A DNA stretch of 20,325 nucleotides from Candidatus Kapaibacterium sp. (lineage in GTDB: Bacteria; Bacteroidota; Ignavibacteria; Palsa-1295): assembly GCA_025450975.1 (NCBI GenBank), contig JANWLI010000159.1:1-20325 (forward strand), written 5' to 3'. The notes under the pieces were generated by a model that worked only from the letters and a program-made list of their open reading frames with translations, ran no database searches and was not told where the DNA came from. The translations under genes and the position numbers were made by a program. Of this stretch, positions 6,415-12,168 are shown one piece after another. Position 1 is the stretch's first letter. Every line of letters begins with the position of its first letter.

Positions 6415-6777
6415 ATGAACAAGCATAATACCAAACTCCTCTATAGCGAACGGTCGAGCCATTGCATGAACTGCGGCATTGCCGTGCGTCATGCATGTAA
6501 GAGCGACGACCCGCGAGCCAACAACGAGTTCTGCGCATTCTGCGGACGCCTCGCAGGAAAGCTCGTCGATGCGGAGTTCCGTCAGCTCGTAGCGCATGAG
6601 GATCTGGCAGCAGTCGTCGCGCAGAACCTGCCTGCAGGCGTGATCGCGAACCGATCGGTGATGACGAAGAAAGAGTGCATCGAGGCGGAGCGCGAGAAGC
6701 GCGTCGTACTGGATTCCCTGCGTGCACGCAAAGAAGAGATGCGATCGAAGATCGCTGGCGACACGCGCATTAACTAG
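6415..6777 (+). CDS. Small zinc-ribbon protein
   Basis: A 120-residue protein starting at ATG 6415, six bases after the transposase, preceded by GAAAGGA. Residues 17-43 hold two CxxC pairs (CMNC at 17-20, CAFC at 40-43) that should bind one zinc. The rest is helical and charged, ending in an Arg/Lys/Glu-rich stretch. Zinc-ribbon proteins of this size are frequent in phage early regions and usually bind nucleic acid or protein; no exact role can be read from the sequence. A longer open frame runs back into the transposase, but the ribosome site and spacing support 6415. Confidence 0.75.
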   Translation: MNKHNTKLLYSERSSHCMNCGIAVRHACKSDDPRANNEFCAFCGRLAGKLVDAEFRQLVAHEDLAAVVAQNLPAGVIANRSVMTKKECIEAEREKRVVLDSLRARKEEMRSKIAGDTRIN

Positions 6778-6812
6778 AAATTTCTCACCAATCACTACTA
6801 CTAATCACTCGT

Positions 6813-6853
6813 GTGTGCCCGGCATACTTACTGACATTCGCATGCCGGGCCAC
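6813..6853. promoter_or_regulatory. Strong GC-rich hairpin between genes
   Basis: GCCCGGCAT (6817-6825) pairs perfectly with ATGCCGGGC (6842-6850) across a 16-nt loop. The stem extends by GTG/CAC (6813-6815 with 6851-6853) after a one-base bulge. No U-run follows on either strand, so it is not a classical intrinsic terminator. It lies in one of the few real gaps (6778-6864) of the early operon and might attenuate, stabilise or process the transcript. Confidence 0.55.
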
Positions 6854-6864
6854 CTATAAAAACG

Positions 6865-7203
6865 ATGCAATCATTTAGCACAATGAAAAAGATCAACCTG
6901 CAGGAGTCGCTGCCGGTGGCCTCGCTTGTGGCCTCGCGTGCGAGACTTGTGAAGCCTGAACGGATGACGATGCAGGACTTCTACGATCTGCTCTTCACGG
7001 AGGGCCTCGCTGCGATGGAAGCCTTCGGTGGCCGCATGAAGCTGCAAAACTTTCAGCAGAAAATAGCATCGGTGAACTGCTCGCTCAAGGTGCGGACGGA
7101 CGTACTGGCTACGTGTCCGAAGAGCATCACGGTGGCGCAGTGGGCGAGTCATCTGATGTCGCTTGCGCTCGACCTGAGAAAGGGGAAGCGCGATGCATCC
7201 TGA
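6865..7203 (+). CDS. Hypothetical protein, 112 residues
   Basis: It starts at ATG 6865, or at the in-frame ATG 6883 18 bp later; neither has a clear Shine-Dalgarno. The protein is soluble and mostly helical. Residues about 33-60 (ERMTMQDFYDLLFTEGLAAMEAF) look like paired helices. The tail is basic (LRKGKRDAS). No family recognised. It is the first gene after the 6813-6853 hairpin, and its end overlaps the next gene by 11 bp, so it opens a second coupled block of the operon. Confidence 0.6.
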   Translation: MQSFSTMKKINLQESLPVASLVASRARLVKPERMTMQDFYDLLFTEGLAAMEAFGGRMKLQNFQQKIASVNCSLKVRTDVLATCPKSITVAQWASHLMSLALDLRKGKRDAS

Positions 7204-7495
7204 AGATAAGGTGTGGATCTCACGCGCCGGATGGCGCACGCTTGCGAAGGTCGGCTGGGCGACGTGGTATTGGTGCGCCATCATGAGCGCCTACTTCTTT
7301 CAGGACATCATTCCATTTCAGGATAAGACACAGGCAGTCGTATTTGTGCTGATCTACTTCTCGCTTTTAAGCAGAGTCCGGAAGTCAGTGTACCGCACAG
7401 TGCGCGACGAATTTTACATAGTGGAGAAGCCGATGTCGGTTGTGGACCATACCGAGAACGGCATGCGGATATTGGATAAACTTAAACGGTGGTAA
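7193..7495 (+). CDS. Small membrane protein, two predicted helices
   Basis: A 100-residue protein with a good ribosome site (AAAGGGGAAG) inside the previous gene. Two hydrophobic segments are visible at about residues 19-38 (KVGWATWYWCAIMSAYFF) and 46-60 (TQAVVFVLIYFSLLS), followed by a basic cytoplasmic-looking tail. Size and topology would allow a holin-like or superinfection-exclusion role, but its place among early genes and the lack of an endolysin argue against calling it a holin. Inner membrane location is the only safe inference. Confidence 0.65.
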   Translation: MHPEDKVWISRAGWRTLAKVGWATWYWCAIMSAYFFQDIIPFQDKTQAVVFVLIYFSLLSRVRKSVYRTVRDEFYIVEKPMSVVDHTENGMRILDKLKRW

Positions 7496-7509
7496 TTGGA
7501 AGGAGAAGT

Positions 7510-7776
7510 ATGAAGCAGTTTGAAGTAACGGCAAAAGGAGACGGAAAGTATTATGTCGGGTTCGATGGCCTAACGATCGAGCAGGTTGTCGATGCATTCG
7601 AGATACTGATTAAGAATGGCGTTGTCGATCGTGGTCTTTACACGCGCGTCATGGATAAGGTGATCGGCGATGCGCCGTCACTCGAAGAGCTGTACAAGGC
7701 GGCGCGGCTGCAGTCGGAGCAGATCGATCTTGAGGAAGCGATCGCAGAAGTGGAGGGTACCAGTGGTGCACAGTAA
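7510..7776 (+). CDS. Hypothetical protein, 88 residues
   Basis: It begins at ATG 7510, after a strong GGAAGGAGAAG ribosome site. A GTG seven codons upstream is less likely. The N-terminal half looks like an alpha/beta segment (FEVTAKGDGKYYVGFDGLTIEQVVDAFEILIKNG) and the C-terminal half is acidic helix (LEELYKAARLQSEQIDLEEAIAEVEG). I do not recognise a family. It is soluble and small, coupled to the zinc-binding gene whose start lies inside its last 11 bp. Confidence 0.65.
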   Translation: MKQFEVTAKGDGKYYVGFDGLTIEQVVDAFEILIKNGVVDRGLYTRVMDKVIGDAPSLEELYKAARLQSEQIDLEEAIAEVEGTSGAQ

Positions 7777-8011
7777 ATGCAGATTATGCGAAGCCGAGAT
7801 CGTGTGGCTGAAGGCTGTTCCGGGCGGCAGGCCTATTCCTGTACTGGCGTCGACGGTGCGGCCGGGCGACACGTTCTTTAACGAAGGCAGGCACACGACG
7901 CATTTCAGCGACTGCCGTCATAAGGAGGAGTTCGATCTCAATCAGCGTCCGGAAGCGGAAGCAGTAGCCGAAGCAGAAGATCATCATGTCGATCTCGGAG
8001 GTGAAGGATGA
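7766..8011 (+). CDS. Small zinc-finger-like protein (C-x2-C, H-x3-C)
   Basis: An 81-residue protein using GTG 7766 (or GTG 7763), since no ATG lies before the conserved part and GGAGGG sits 8 nt upstream. Near the N terminus CRLC, followed later by HFSDCRH, provides ligands for one zinc site. Between them, IVWLKAVPGGRPIPV resembles a common small phage protein where a CxxC pair precedes a short beta hairpin containing P-(I/V)-(P/D)-V. The C-terminal 25 residues are acidic and repetitive in Ala/Glu. Probable nucleic-acid or protein adaptor; function unknown. The stop overlaps the MazG start by four bases. Confidence 0.65.
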   Translation: MHSKCRLCEAEIVWLKAVPGGRPIPVLASTVRPGDTFFNEGRHTTHFSDCRHKEEFDLNQRPEAEAVAEAEDHHVDLGGEG

Positions 8012-8334
8012 GATTAGACCTGAATAACTTTTCGTACCTGAACCGCAAGCGTTGCGACGAAGTGTACTGGCCACTCGTGGACTGCGATCTCGCGACGCTG
8101 AAGGATAAGATCAACGATGAAATGCATGAGCTGCACGTCGAGATCTACAACTGCCAAGTGTGGGATGGCTGCGGCGAAGAACCGTGCATTGCCCTGGGCA
8201 AAGAGATCGCCGACGTGGTGACGTACCTCGACCTGTTGGCGCAGCGTGTCGGGCTCAACCTCTCCGACATCTTAGTGCAGAAATTCAACGAGGTCTCCGA
8301 TCGGAAGAAAACGAATATCAAGATACCAGTATGA
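8008..8334 (+). CDS. MazG-like nucleotide pyrophosphohydrolase
   Basis: A 108-residue protein of the all-alpha NTP pyrophosphohydrolase (MazG-like) superfamily. The metal-binding signature is complete: E38-x2-E41 (INDEMHELHVEI) and E66-x2-D69 (GKEIADVVTYLDLLAQRVG), followed by the typical tail helix LSDILVQKFNEVSDRKKTN. Such enzymes hydrolyse NTPs or dNTPs to monophosphates and pyrophosphate, removing unwanted nucleotides or adjusting alarmone and dNTP pools during phage growth. It starts on the ATGA of the zinc-finger gene and ends on the ATGA of the next, so translation is coupled. Compare 9025-9351, which looks like a degenerate relative. Confidence 0.85.
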   Translation: MRLDLNNFSYLNRKRCDEVYWPLVDCDLATLKDKINDEMHELHVEIYNCQVWDGCGEEPCIALGKEIADVVTYLDLLAQRVGLNLSDILVQKFNEVSDRKKTNIKIPV

Positions 8335-8585
8335 TCACGTACGGGAATCCTATGAAGATCGTGGTGAGCGGCCAGACGTTCGAGGCAGTGCCCTTCAAGT
8401 GCTATGCCGATCCGATCGAGCGCAGTCCGGCCGTACCACTTTACACTGGCTATTTGCGGACCGATGCAGAAGGAAATGTCTACGTCTTTAAGGTCGAGCC
8501 GCGCATGTCGCAGAAGGAGCGCCTGGCCGTCATCAGCCGGTACCAGAACTATCTCTTCACAAAGAAAGCCGGGAGGCCGCGCTAA
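8331..8585 (+). CDS. Hypothetical protein, 84 residues
   Basis: The start ATG 8331 overlaps the MazG stop (ATGA), and the stop overlaps the next start (TAATG). The protein is beta-rich in its first two thirds (MKIVVSGQTFEAVPFKCY, then YLRTDAEGNVYVFKVEP) and ends in a basic helix and GRPR tail. A second ATG at 8352 would drop seven residues. I recognise no family. The tight overlaps on both sides support a real gene. Confidence 0.65.
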   Translation: MITYGNPMKIVVSGQTFEAVPFKCYADPIERSPAVPLYTGYLRTDAEGNVYVFKVEPRMSQKERLAVISRYQNYLFTKKAGRPR

Positions 8586-9025
8586 TGCGAGACGAGATCA
8601 AGAAGCTTCGCGACGATCTGCTGCAGGAGGCTGCGAAGTTATCCGGCGCACCGGTTAACGACATCCTCGGCAAAGAGCGCTATACGCAGTGCGTCCGGGC
8701 GCGGTATGCAATGATGTTCGTCCTTGTCGAATACTTCGGCCTGACGTTAGTCGAAACCGGGCACTACTTCGGCCGCGATCATTCGACTGTGGTTCACGCC
8801 CGAATGATCGTCGCTGCGGCAATGACATCGCCAAAGACGCGTCAGCGCGACAGCGCTCTGAGCTTACTTGTCGAAGCACTGGTCGCGATGATACCGGGAG
8901 ATCTGCAAGATCGGAATCTCAGACTTTACCAGCCGTCCATTCCGGAGCGACTTACGATGCTCGAAAACGAACTGCGTGAGCAGCGAGCCATAGTGGACCG
9001 GCTGACAAAATGCATACAAATTTGA
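8585..9025 (+). CDS. Stand-alone DnaA domain IV-like DNA-binding protein
   Basis: A 146-residue protein. Residues about 20-80 match the C-terminal DNA-binding domain of the replication initiator DnaA, including the signature GRDHSTVVHA at 63-72, which in DnaA recognises the DnaA box. The preceding helices (CVRARYAMMFVLVEYFGLTLVETGHYF) also follow the domain IV pattern of basic loop then helix-turn-helix. There is no AAA+ ATPase domain, so it cannot load helicase by itself. It could bind DnaA boxes to compete with host DnaA, act as a regulator, or mark phage DNA. Residues 115-146 form a coiled-coil-like helix (ERLTMLENELREQRAIVDRL), suggesting a dimer. It starts on TAATG. Confidence 0.85.
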   Translation: MRDEIKKLRDDLLQEAAKLSGAPVNDILGKERYTQCVRARYAMMFVLVEYFGLTLVETGHYFGRDHSTVVHARMIVAAAMTSPKTRQRDSALSLLVEALVAMIPGDLQDRNLRLYQPSIPERLTMLENELREQRAIVDRLTKCIQI

Positions 9026-9351
9026 TGACGCGCGACACCTTAGAGAACCTGCATCATGAAGTTGTCGCTCTGACGGAAGAGCGTACTGGGCGGCTGATCA
9101 CATCGGTGAAGCCGGAAGTCGTCTGCTACGGTCTTCGCAAATACATTCGTACATCGATGGACGGCATTCTTTTTCATGGCGCTGCGCCGTGTGAGATAGG
9201 CAAGACGGAGATCGGCAATGAGCTGTCCCTGCTCGTAATGCGCACGCAGTTGCTGGCTGCGCGTCTTGACATCGACCTTTGCGAGCAGATACACCACACC
9301 TTCAACGATACGGCGATCCGCCTGCGATCGGAGCGGAGGATGATCTTATGA
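9025..9351 (+). CDS. Probable degenerate MazG-like protein
   Basis: A 108-residue protein from ATG 9025 (TGATG overlap with the DnaA-like gene); ATG 9010 is an alternative. Residues 64-99 (from GNELSLLVMRTQ to NDTAIR) align without gaps to the core of the MazG protein at 8008-8334 (from GKEIADVV to NEVSDR). I count 11 identities in 36 positions, including G, E, LLA, R, FN and the final R. The catalytic E-x2-D is E-x2-L here, so it is unlikely to be an active hydrolase. It may bind nucleotides, or pair with the active protein. The alignment was made by eye. Its stop overlaps the start of the Cys-array gene (ATGA). Confidence 0.65.
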   Translation: MTRDTLENLHHEVVALTEERTGRLITSVKPEVVCYGLRKYIRTSMDGILFHGAAPCEIGKTEIGNELSLLVMRTQLLAARLDIDLCEQIHHTFNDTAIRLRSERRMIL

Positions 9352-10403
9352 GAATTTTTCACTACATTCCACTGTGGAGGCTTAGAAAAAAAATGATGAC
9401 GCAGATTTATAAAAATTATTCTGACTTCCTCGGTCGCGAGGATAAGAAGACGAACGGTGTCAGTGAGGAATTTGCTGCTGCTAATCCTAACTGGAAGGCT
9501 GATAACAGTACGAACACCGGCTGTTGGAATTGCAGCTCTTGCAGCTATTGCAGCTATTGCAGCTATTGCAGCGATTGCAGCGATTGCAGCTTTTGCAGCT
9601 CTTGCCGCTCTTGCCGCTCTTGCCGCTCTTGCCGCTCTTGCAGCTTTTGCAGCTCTTGCAGCTCTTGCAGCTCTTGCAGCTATTGCAGCGATTGCAGCTC
9701 TTGCCGCTCTTGCAGCGATTGCAGCGATTGCCGCTCTTGCAGCGATTGCAGCGATTGCCGCTCTTGCCGCTCTTGCAGCTTTTGCAGCTCTTGCAGCTCT
9801 TGCAGCTCTTGCAGCTCTTGCAGCTTTTGCAGCTCTTGCAGCTTTTGCAGCTTTTGCAGCTCTTGCAGCTTTTGCAGCTTTTGCAGCTCTTGCAGCGATT
9901 GCAGCGATTGCCGCTCTTGCCGCTCTTGCCGCTCTTGCCGCTCTTGCCGCTCTTGCAGCTCTTGCCGCTCTTGCAGCGATTGCAGCGATTGCAGCGATTG
10001 CCGCGATTGCAGCGATTGCCGCGATTGCAGCTATTGCAAGCAATTGCAGCAGAAGAAGGGCGTCGAGAAAAACAACGGCGGTGCTGATCAAAAGCCTTTC
10101 GAGATCCCGAAGATCGAGAACATTCACTCGAAAGTATTCGCTGCTGCCAACGTAGACGGAGCGCTCGACATGTCCACCTGGCATGCCTGTGAGACGACGC
10201 ATTGCTGGGCCGGACACATTACACACATTGCTGGCGAAGCGGGTAAAGTTCTCGAAGAACGCGCAGGTATGCCGTTTGCTGCGCAGCTGATCCTTCGTGA
10301 ATCATCGCCGCATAAAGTGCGTCTGCATTTCTTCTATGAGAACGGCAAGAACGCATTGGCAGAGATGGAGCGCCTTGCCGAGCTGGAGGCCACTGCACAG
10401 TAA
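9348..10403 (+). CDS. Cysteine-array protein: (Cys-Ser/Arg-x)n repeats plus Cys/His C-terminal domain
   Basis: A 351-residue protein starting on the ATGA of the previous gene. Residues 1-58 are a basic leader. Residues 59-232 are 58 triplets each beginning with Cys, of which 56 (residues 62-229) are canonical Cys-(Ser/Arg)-(Ser/Asp/Phe/Tyr). After a Lys-rich linker, residues about 254-351 form an ordinary-looking domain containing DMSTWHACETTHCWAGHITH (274-293), with two Cys and four His close together. I recall similar ETTHC-x-AG domains following repeat regions in phage proteins, but cannot verify it. Cys at every third residue could make a ladder along a three-residue-per-turn or beta-helical rod, suited to metal binding or disulfide cross-linking. 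That is inference. It is in frame with no break and is followed by TAATG coupling, so it is expressed in the operon. Confidence 0.85.
   Translation: MRIFHYIPLWRLRKKMMTQIYKNYSDFLGREDKKTNGVSEEFAAANPNWKADNSTNTGCWNCSSCSYCSYCSYCSDCSDCSFCSSCRSCRSCRSCRSCSFCSSCSSCSSCSYCSDCSSCRSCSDCSDCRSCSDCSDCRSCRSCSFCSSCSSCSSCSSCSFCSSCSFCSFCSSCSFCSFCSSCSDCSDCRSCRSCRSCRSCRSCSSCRSCSDCSDCSDCRDCSDCRDCSYCKQLQQKKGVEKNNGGADQKPFEIPKIENIHSKVFAAANVDGALDMSTWHACETTHCWAGHITHIAGEAGKVLEERAGMPFAAQLILRESSPHKVRLHFFYENGKNALAEMERLAELEATAQ
9531..10034 (+). repeat. 56 tandem 9-bp units TGC-(A/C)GC-(TCT/TAT/TTT/GAT)
   Basis: The block is exactly 504 bp with no indel. By unit I count CSS 14, CRS 14, CSD 13, CSF 8, CSY 5 and CRD 2. Cys is always TGC, position-2 Ser always AGC, position-2 Arg always CGC, and position 3 is always TCT, TAT, TTT or GAT. 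Ser thus uses different codons at positions 2 and 3, and no synonymous change appears. Short runs (CRS x4, CRS x5, CSS x4, and CSF CSF CSS twice) show block duplication. Because the unit is 9 bp, gain or loss changes length but never the frame. Flanking triplets CWN (9522) and CKQ (10035) close the array. Confidence 0.97.
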
Positions 10404-10969
10404 TGCCATTTGAAGTACGCATAGGCGCATCGAAGTGGGATCGCAACGAGAACATCGATGCATACAACAAGCTGTCGGCCGTCGGTCGTGAGTTCGGTTT
10501 TTCGGGTTGGCTGCGCGAGTCGACACTTATCAGTCTGATCGAACACTTCGGTGCGGATAAGACGGAGTGGGGCCTGCGCCGCCTGCACGGCAAAGGCAAC
10601 TACTCGCTCGACACGCTCGTCGGTATTCTTGAAGGTTCGATTCCGGCAGTCCGTAAAGCGCCGGTGACAACGCCGGACTATAAGCGGCCAGCGCCAGCAT
10701 CGGAGCGCTCCGGGCCCCGCTCGGTGAGCGACTTCCTCGACGAGCATCCGCCGAAGCCGATCAGCGGAAAACGGCCGGCCGTTAATCGCGTGCAGGGGGC
10801 GATGACGTTACCGCAGGTTCACACATGGCTTGGCGAGAGGAACATCCCGATCAGCCAAGCTGAATCCTACTTCATGTACTCCGGCGTCGGTGTGCCGGGC
10901 AACATCGATCTTTACGTTTTACTACCAACACATTTATTACCAAAGGAAAGGAACAATGGCAAAGATTAA
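10403..10969 (+). CDS. Hypothetical protein, 188 residues
   Basis: It begins on the TAATG that ends the cysteine-array gene, and its end overlaps the Gam gene by 14 bp. Residues 1-75 look like a compact alpha/beta domain (LSAVGREFGFSGWLRESTLISLIEHFG, then WGLRRLHGKGNYSLDTLVGIL). A Pro/Lys/Ser-rich linker follows at about 80-125, then a second small region at 130-175. No family recognised. The linker gives a two-domain adaptor layout. Its position between the cysteine-array protein and Gam hints at a DNA-handling role, but nothing in the sequence proves it. Confidence 0.65.
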   Translation: MPFEVRIGASKWDRNENIDAYNKLSAVGREFGFSGWLRESTLISLIEHFGADKTEWGLRRLHGKGNYSLDTLVGILEGSIPAVRKAPVTTPDYKRPAPASERSGPRSVSDFLDEHPPKPISGKRPAVNRVQGAMTLPQVHTWLGERNIPISQAESYFMYSGVGVPGNIDLYVLLPTHLLPKERNNGKD

Positions 10970-11462
10970 GGAAATCGCATCGATCGCCGATCTTGAGCTG
11001 GCGATGAAGGAATTGCAGGAGCATGACTCGGTCGTCCGGATAGGTCAGGCAGATCTTGCAAAGACACAGGCCTCACTACGTGAAGGATTCGACACCATTT
11101 ACGGTGACAACGTGATCCGCAAAGAGGAGCTGGAGGCGATGATTCACGCCTACGTCGACAAGAATAAAAAGTCGGTATTCTCTGACGGCCGGAAGACGCG
11201 TGAGTTTCCGTACGGCTCGATCAGTATCCGGATCGGCCAGCTGGCGATCGCACTCCGTAATGGCGTGACGATGTCTGCCGTCATGGATGCAGCGAGGAAG
11301 CTGAAGCTTGTTATCACGCGGACTCCTCCGGAGGAGCTGGACAAGGACGCCGTCAAGAAGCATATTAAGGCCGGGCACATCAACGACGACTCGTTGAAGG
11401 AGCTTGGCCTGGTAGCGACTCAGTCGGAAACTATCAACATCAAACTCAACGACAAAGCATGA
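10956..11462 (+). CDS. gam: Mu Gam-like host-nuclease inhibitor (DNA-end protection)
   Basis: A 168-residue protein with a clear ribosome site (AAAGGAAAGGA). The two-helix coiled-coil opening (IASIADLELAMKELQEHDSVVRIGQADLAKTQASLREGFDTIYG), the central K-x-R-x-F-x-YG-x-I-x-IR strand (KTREFPYGSISIRIG), and the tail ending ...KELGLVATQSETINIKLN are typical of the Mu Gam family. Mu Gam is a Ku-like dimer that binds double-stranded DNA ends and shields them from RecBCD-type exonucleases. Length matches Mu Gam (about 174). It protects linear or nicked phage DNA after infection. It overlaps the genes on both sides. Confidence 0.9.
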   Translation: MAKIKEIASIADLELAMKELQEHDSVVRIGQADLAKTQASLREGFDTIYGDNVIRKEELEAMIHAYVDKNKKSVFSDGRKTREFPYGSISIRIGQLAIALRNGVTMSAVMDAARKLKLVITRTPPEELDKDAVKKHIKAGHINDDSLKELGLVATQSETINIKLNDKA

Positions 11463-11575
11463 AAATTAAGAAAGTAAAAAAAGTACGAGTATCGCGCAAG
11501 AGCGACTCAGGCAAGGCCACTGCCCCGGCTGCGCCTAAGAAGTCTGCCAAGATCCCACGTCTAAAAAAGAAATAG
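11459..11575 (+). CDS. Tiny lysine-rich protein (38 residues)
   Basis: The start ATG overlaps the Gam stop (ATGA at 11459-11462) and the frame runs to TAG 11573-11575. The product (MKIKKVKKVRVSRKSDSGK, then ATAPAAPKKSAKIPRLKKK) is more than one third Lys/Arg, with Ala/Pro spacers like histone H1 tails. It probably binds DNA or RNA without a fixed fold and may assist Gam or compact DNA. Coupling by overlap and the strongly biased composition argue that it is a real gene despite its size. Confidence 0.6.
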   Translation: MKIKKVKKVRVSRKSDSGKATAPAAPKKSAKIPRLKKK

Positions 11576-11627
11576 CACAGTGGGCCTGCGAGAGCGCATA
11601 TCGCCTCAGAAGAAAAAGCGTCAGTCG

Positions 11628-11936
11628 ATGAACCCTCCATCGACGCCGCTTTTCGATAGTCCCCGCGACGAAGCGTTTTTCTATCAGCGTACGACCGGCC
11701 AGCTGACCAAAAATTTGCACTGGGTGTACGACCTCATCAAGCGGCACGGCCCGATCACGATTCAGGAATTAGAGAAGCAGTACAACGTCCCCATTAACAT
11801 CGGCTCCGGCCGCACGTCGGACCTTCAGCGCATGGGTTACATCGCAGCTGCAGGCAAGATCAAGAACGAAAAATCGAACAGACCGAACACACTCTGGAAA
11901 GTAGTTGATGCCAACGCCACGCCTGCCTTTAACTGA
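11628..11936 (+). CDS. Winged-helix DNA-binding protein
   Basis: A 102-residue protein from ATG 11628; a GTG at 11580 would add 16 basic residues. The region WVYDLIKRHGPITIQELEKQYNVPINIGSGRTSDLQRMGYIAAAGKIKN has the helix-helix-recognition helix-wing pattern of winged-helix proteins, in which IGSGRTSDLQRMGYI would be the recognition helix and start of the wing. It ends with a short strand (NTLWKVV) as in that fold. Such small proteins often regulate phage middle or late genes. The next gene starts inside its last 29 bp. Confidence 0.7.
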   Translation: MNPPSTPLFDSPRDEAFFYQRTTGQLTKNLHWVYDLIKRHGPITIQELEKQYNVPINIGSGRTSDLQRMGYIAAAGKIKNEKSNRPNTLWKVVDANATPAFN

Positions 11937-12168
11937 TGAACCAAAGCCGATTACCGTAGCCGACATTATCGCTGCGATCGAACCATACAAAGACTGCGCG
12001 ATCGACGGCGGGATCGTTGCCTTCAACATCCCTGTGACCGGCCAATACTATCGAAACGCCTTCGGCGGGATACCAACAAGTTACGGCCTCGTCGTTTCAA
12101 CGGCCCACCTCTTAGATCAGCGCGAAGCACTCGTAAAGATCAAGCAACTCATTGGGGACAAGGGATGA
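11908..12168 (+). CDS. Hypothetical protein, 86 residues
   Basis: It starts at ATG 11908, inside the end of the winged-helix gene, and stops on ATGA with the following HTH gene. The sequence opens with a Pro-rich stretch (MPTPRLPLTDEPKPITV). An alpha/beta segment follows (ADIIAAIEPYKDCAIDGGIVAFNIPV), then a second helix (AHLLDQREALVKIKQLIG). No family recognised and no membrane or signal segment. Overlaps on both sides support it as a real coupled gene. Confidence 0.6.
   Translation: MPTPRLPLTDEPKPITVADIIAAIEPYKDCAIDGGIVAFNIPVTGQYYRNAFGGIPTSYGLVVSTAHLLDQREALVKIKQLIGDKG

Noticed and set aside
5498..6727. 409-codon minus-strand open frame opposite the transposase
   Set aside because: It is antisense to a gene with a complete DDE triad. 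It is a codon-bias shadow in GC-rich sequence.
7193..7495. Holin of a lysis cassette
   Set aside because: Two hydrophobic segments fit, but there is no endolysin or spanin and the gene lies among early genes.
9531..10034. CRISPR array
   Set aside because: Units are 9 bp, contiguous and coding, with no spacers and no cas genes nearby.
9457..10155. Other plus-strand frames across the array (Leu-Ala-Ala and Leu-Gln-Leu repeats)
   Set aside because: Same cause: shadows of the 9-bp repeat, with no start context and no domain outside the repeat.
9174..10226. A 350-codon minus-strand frame through the cysteine array, rich in Ala-Ala-Ile/Arg/Lys
   Set aside because: The 9-bp unit has no stop in several frames, so long open frames arise automatically on both strands. 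The plus frame is coupled by overlaps on both sides and continues into an ordinary domain.
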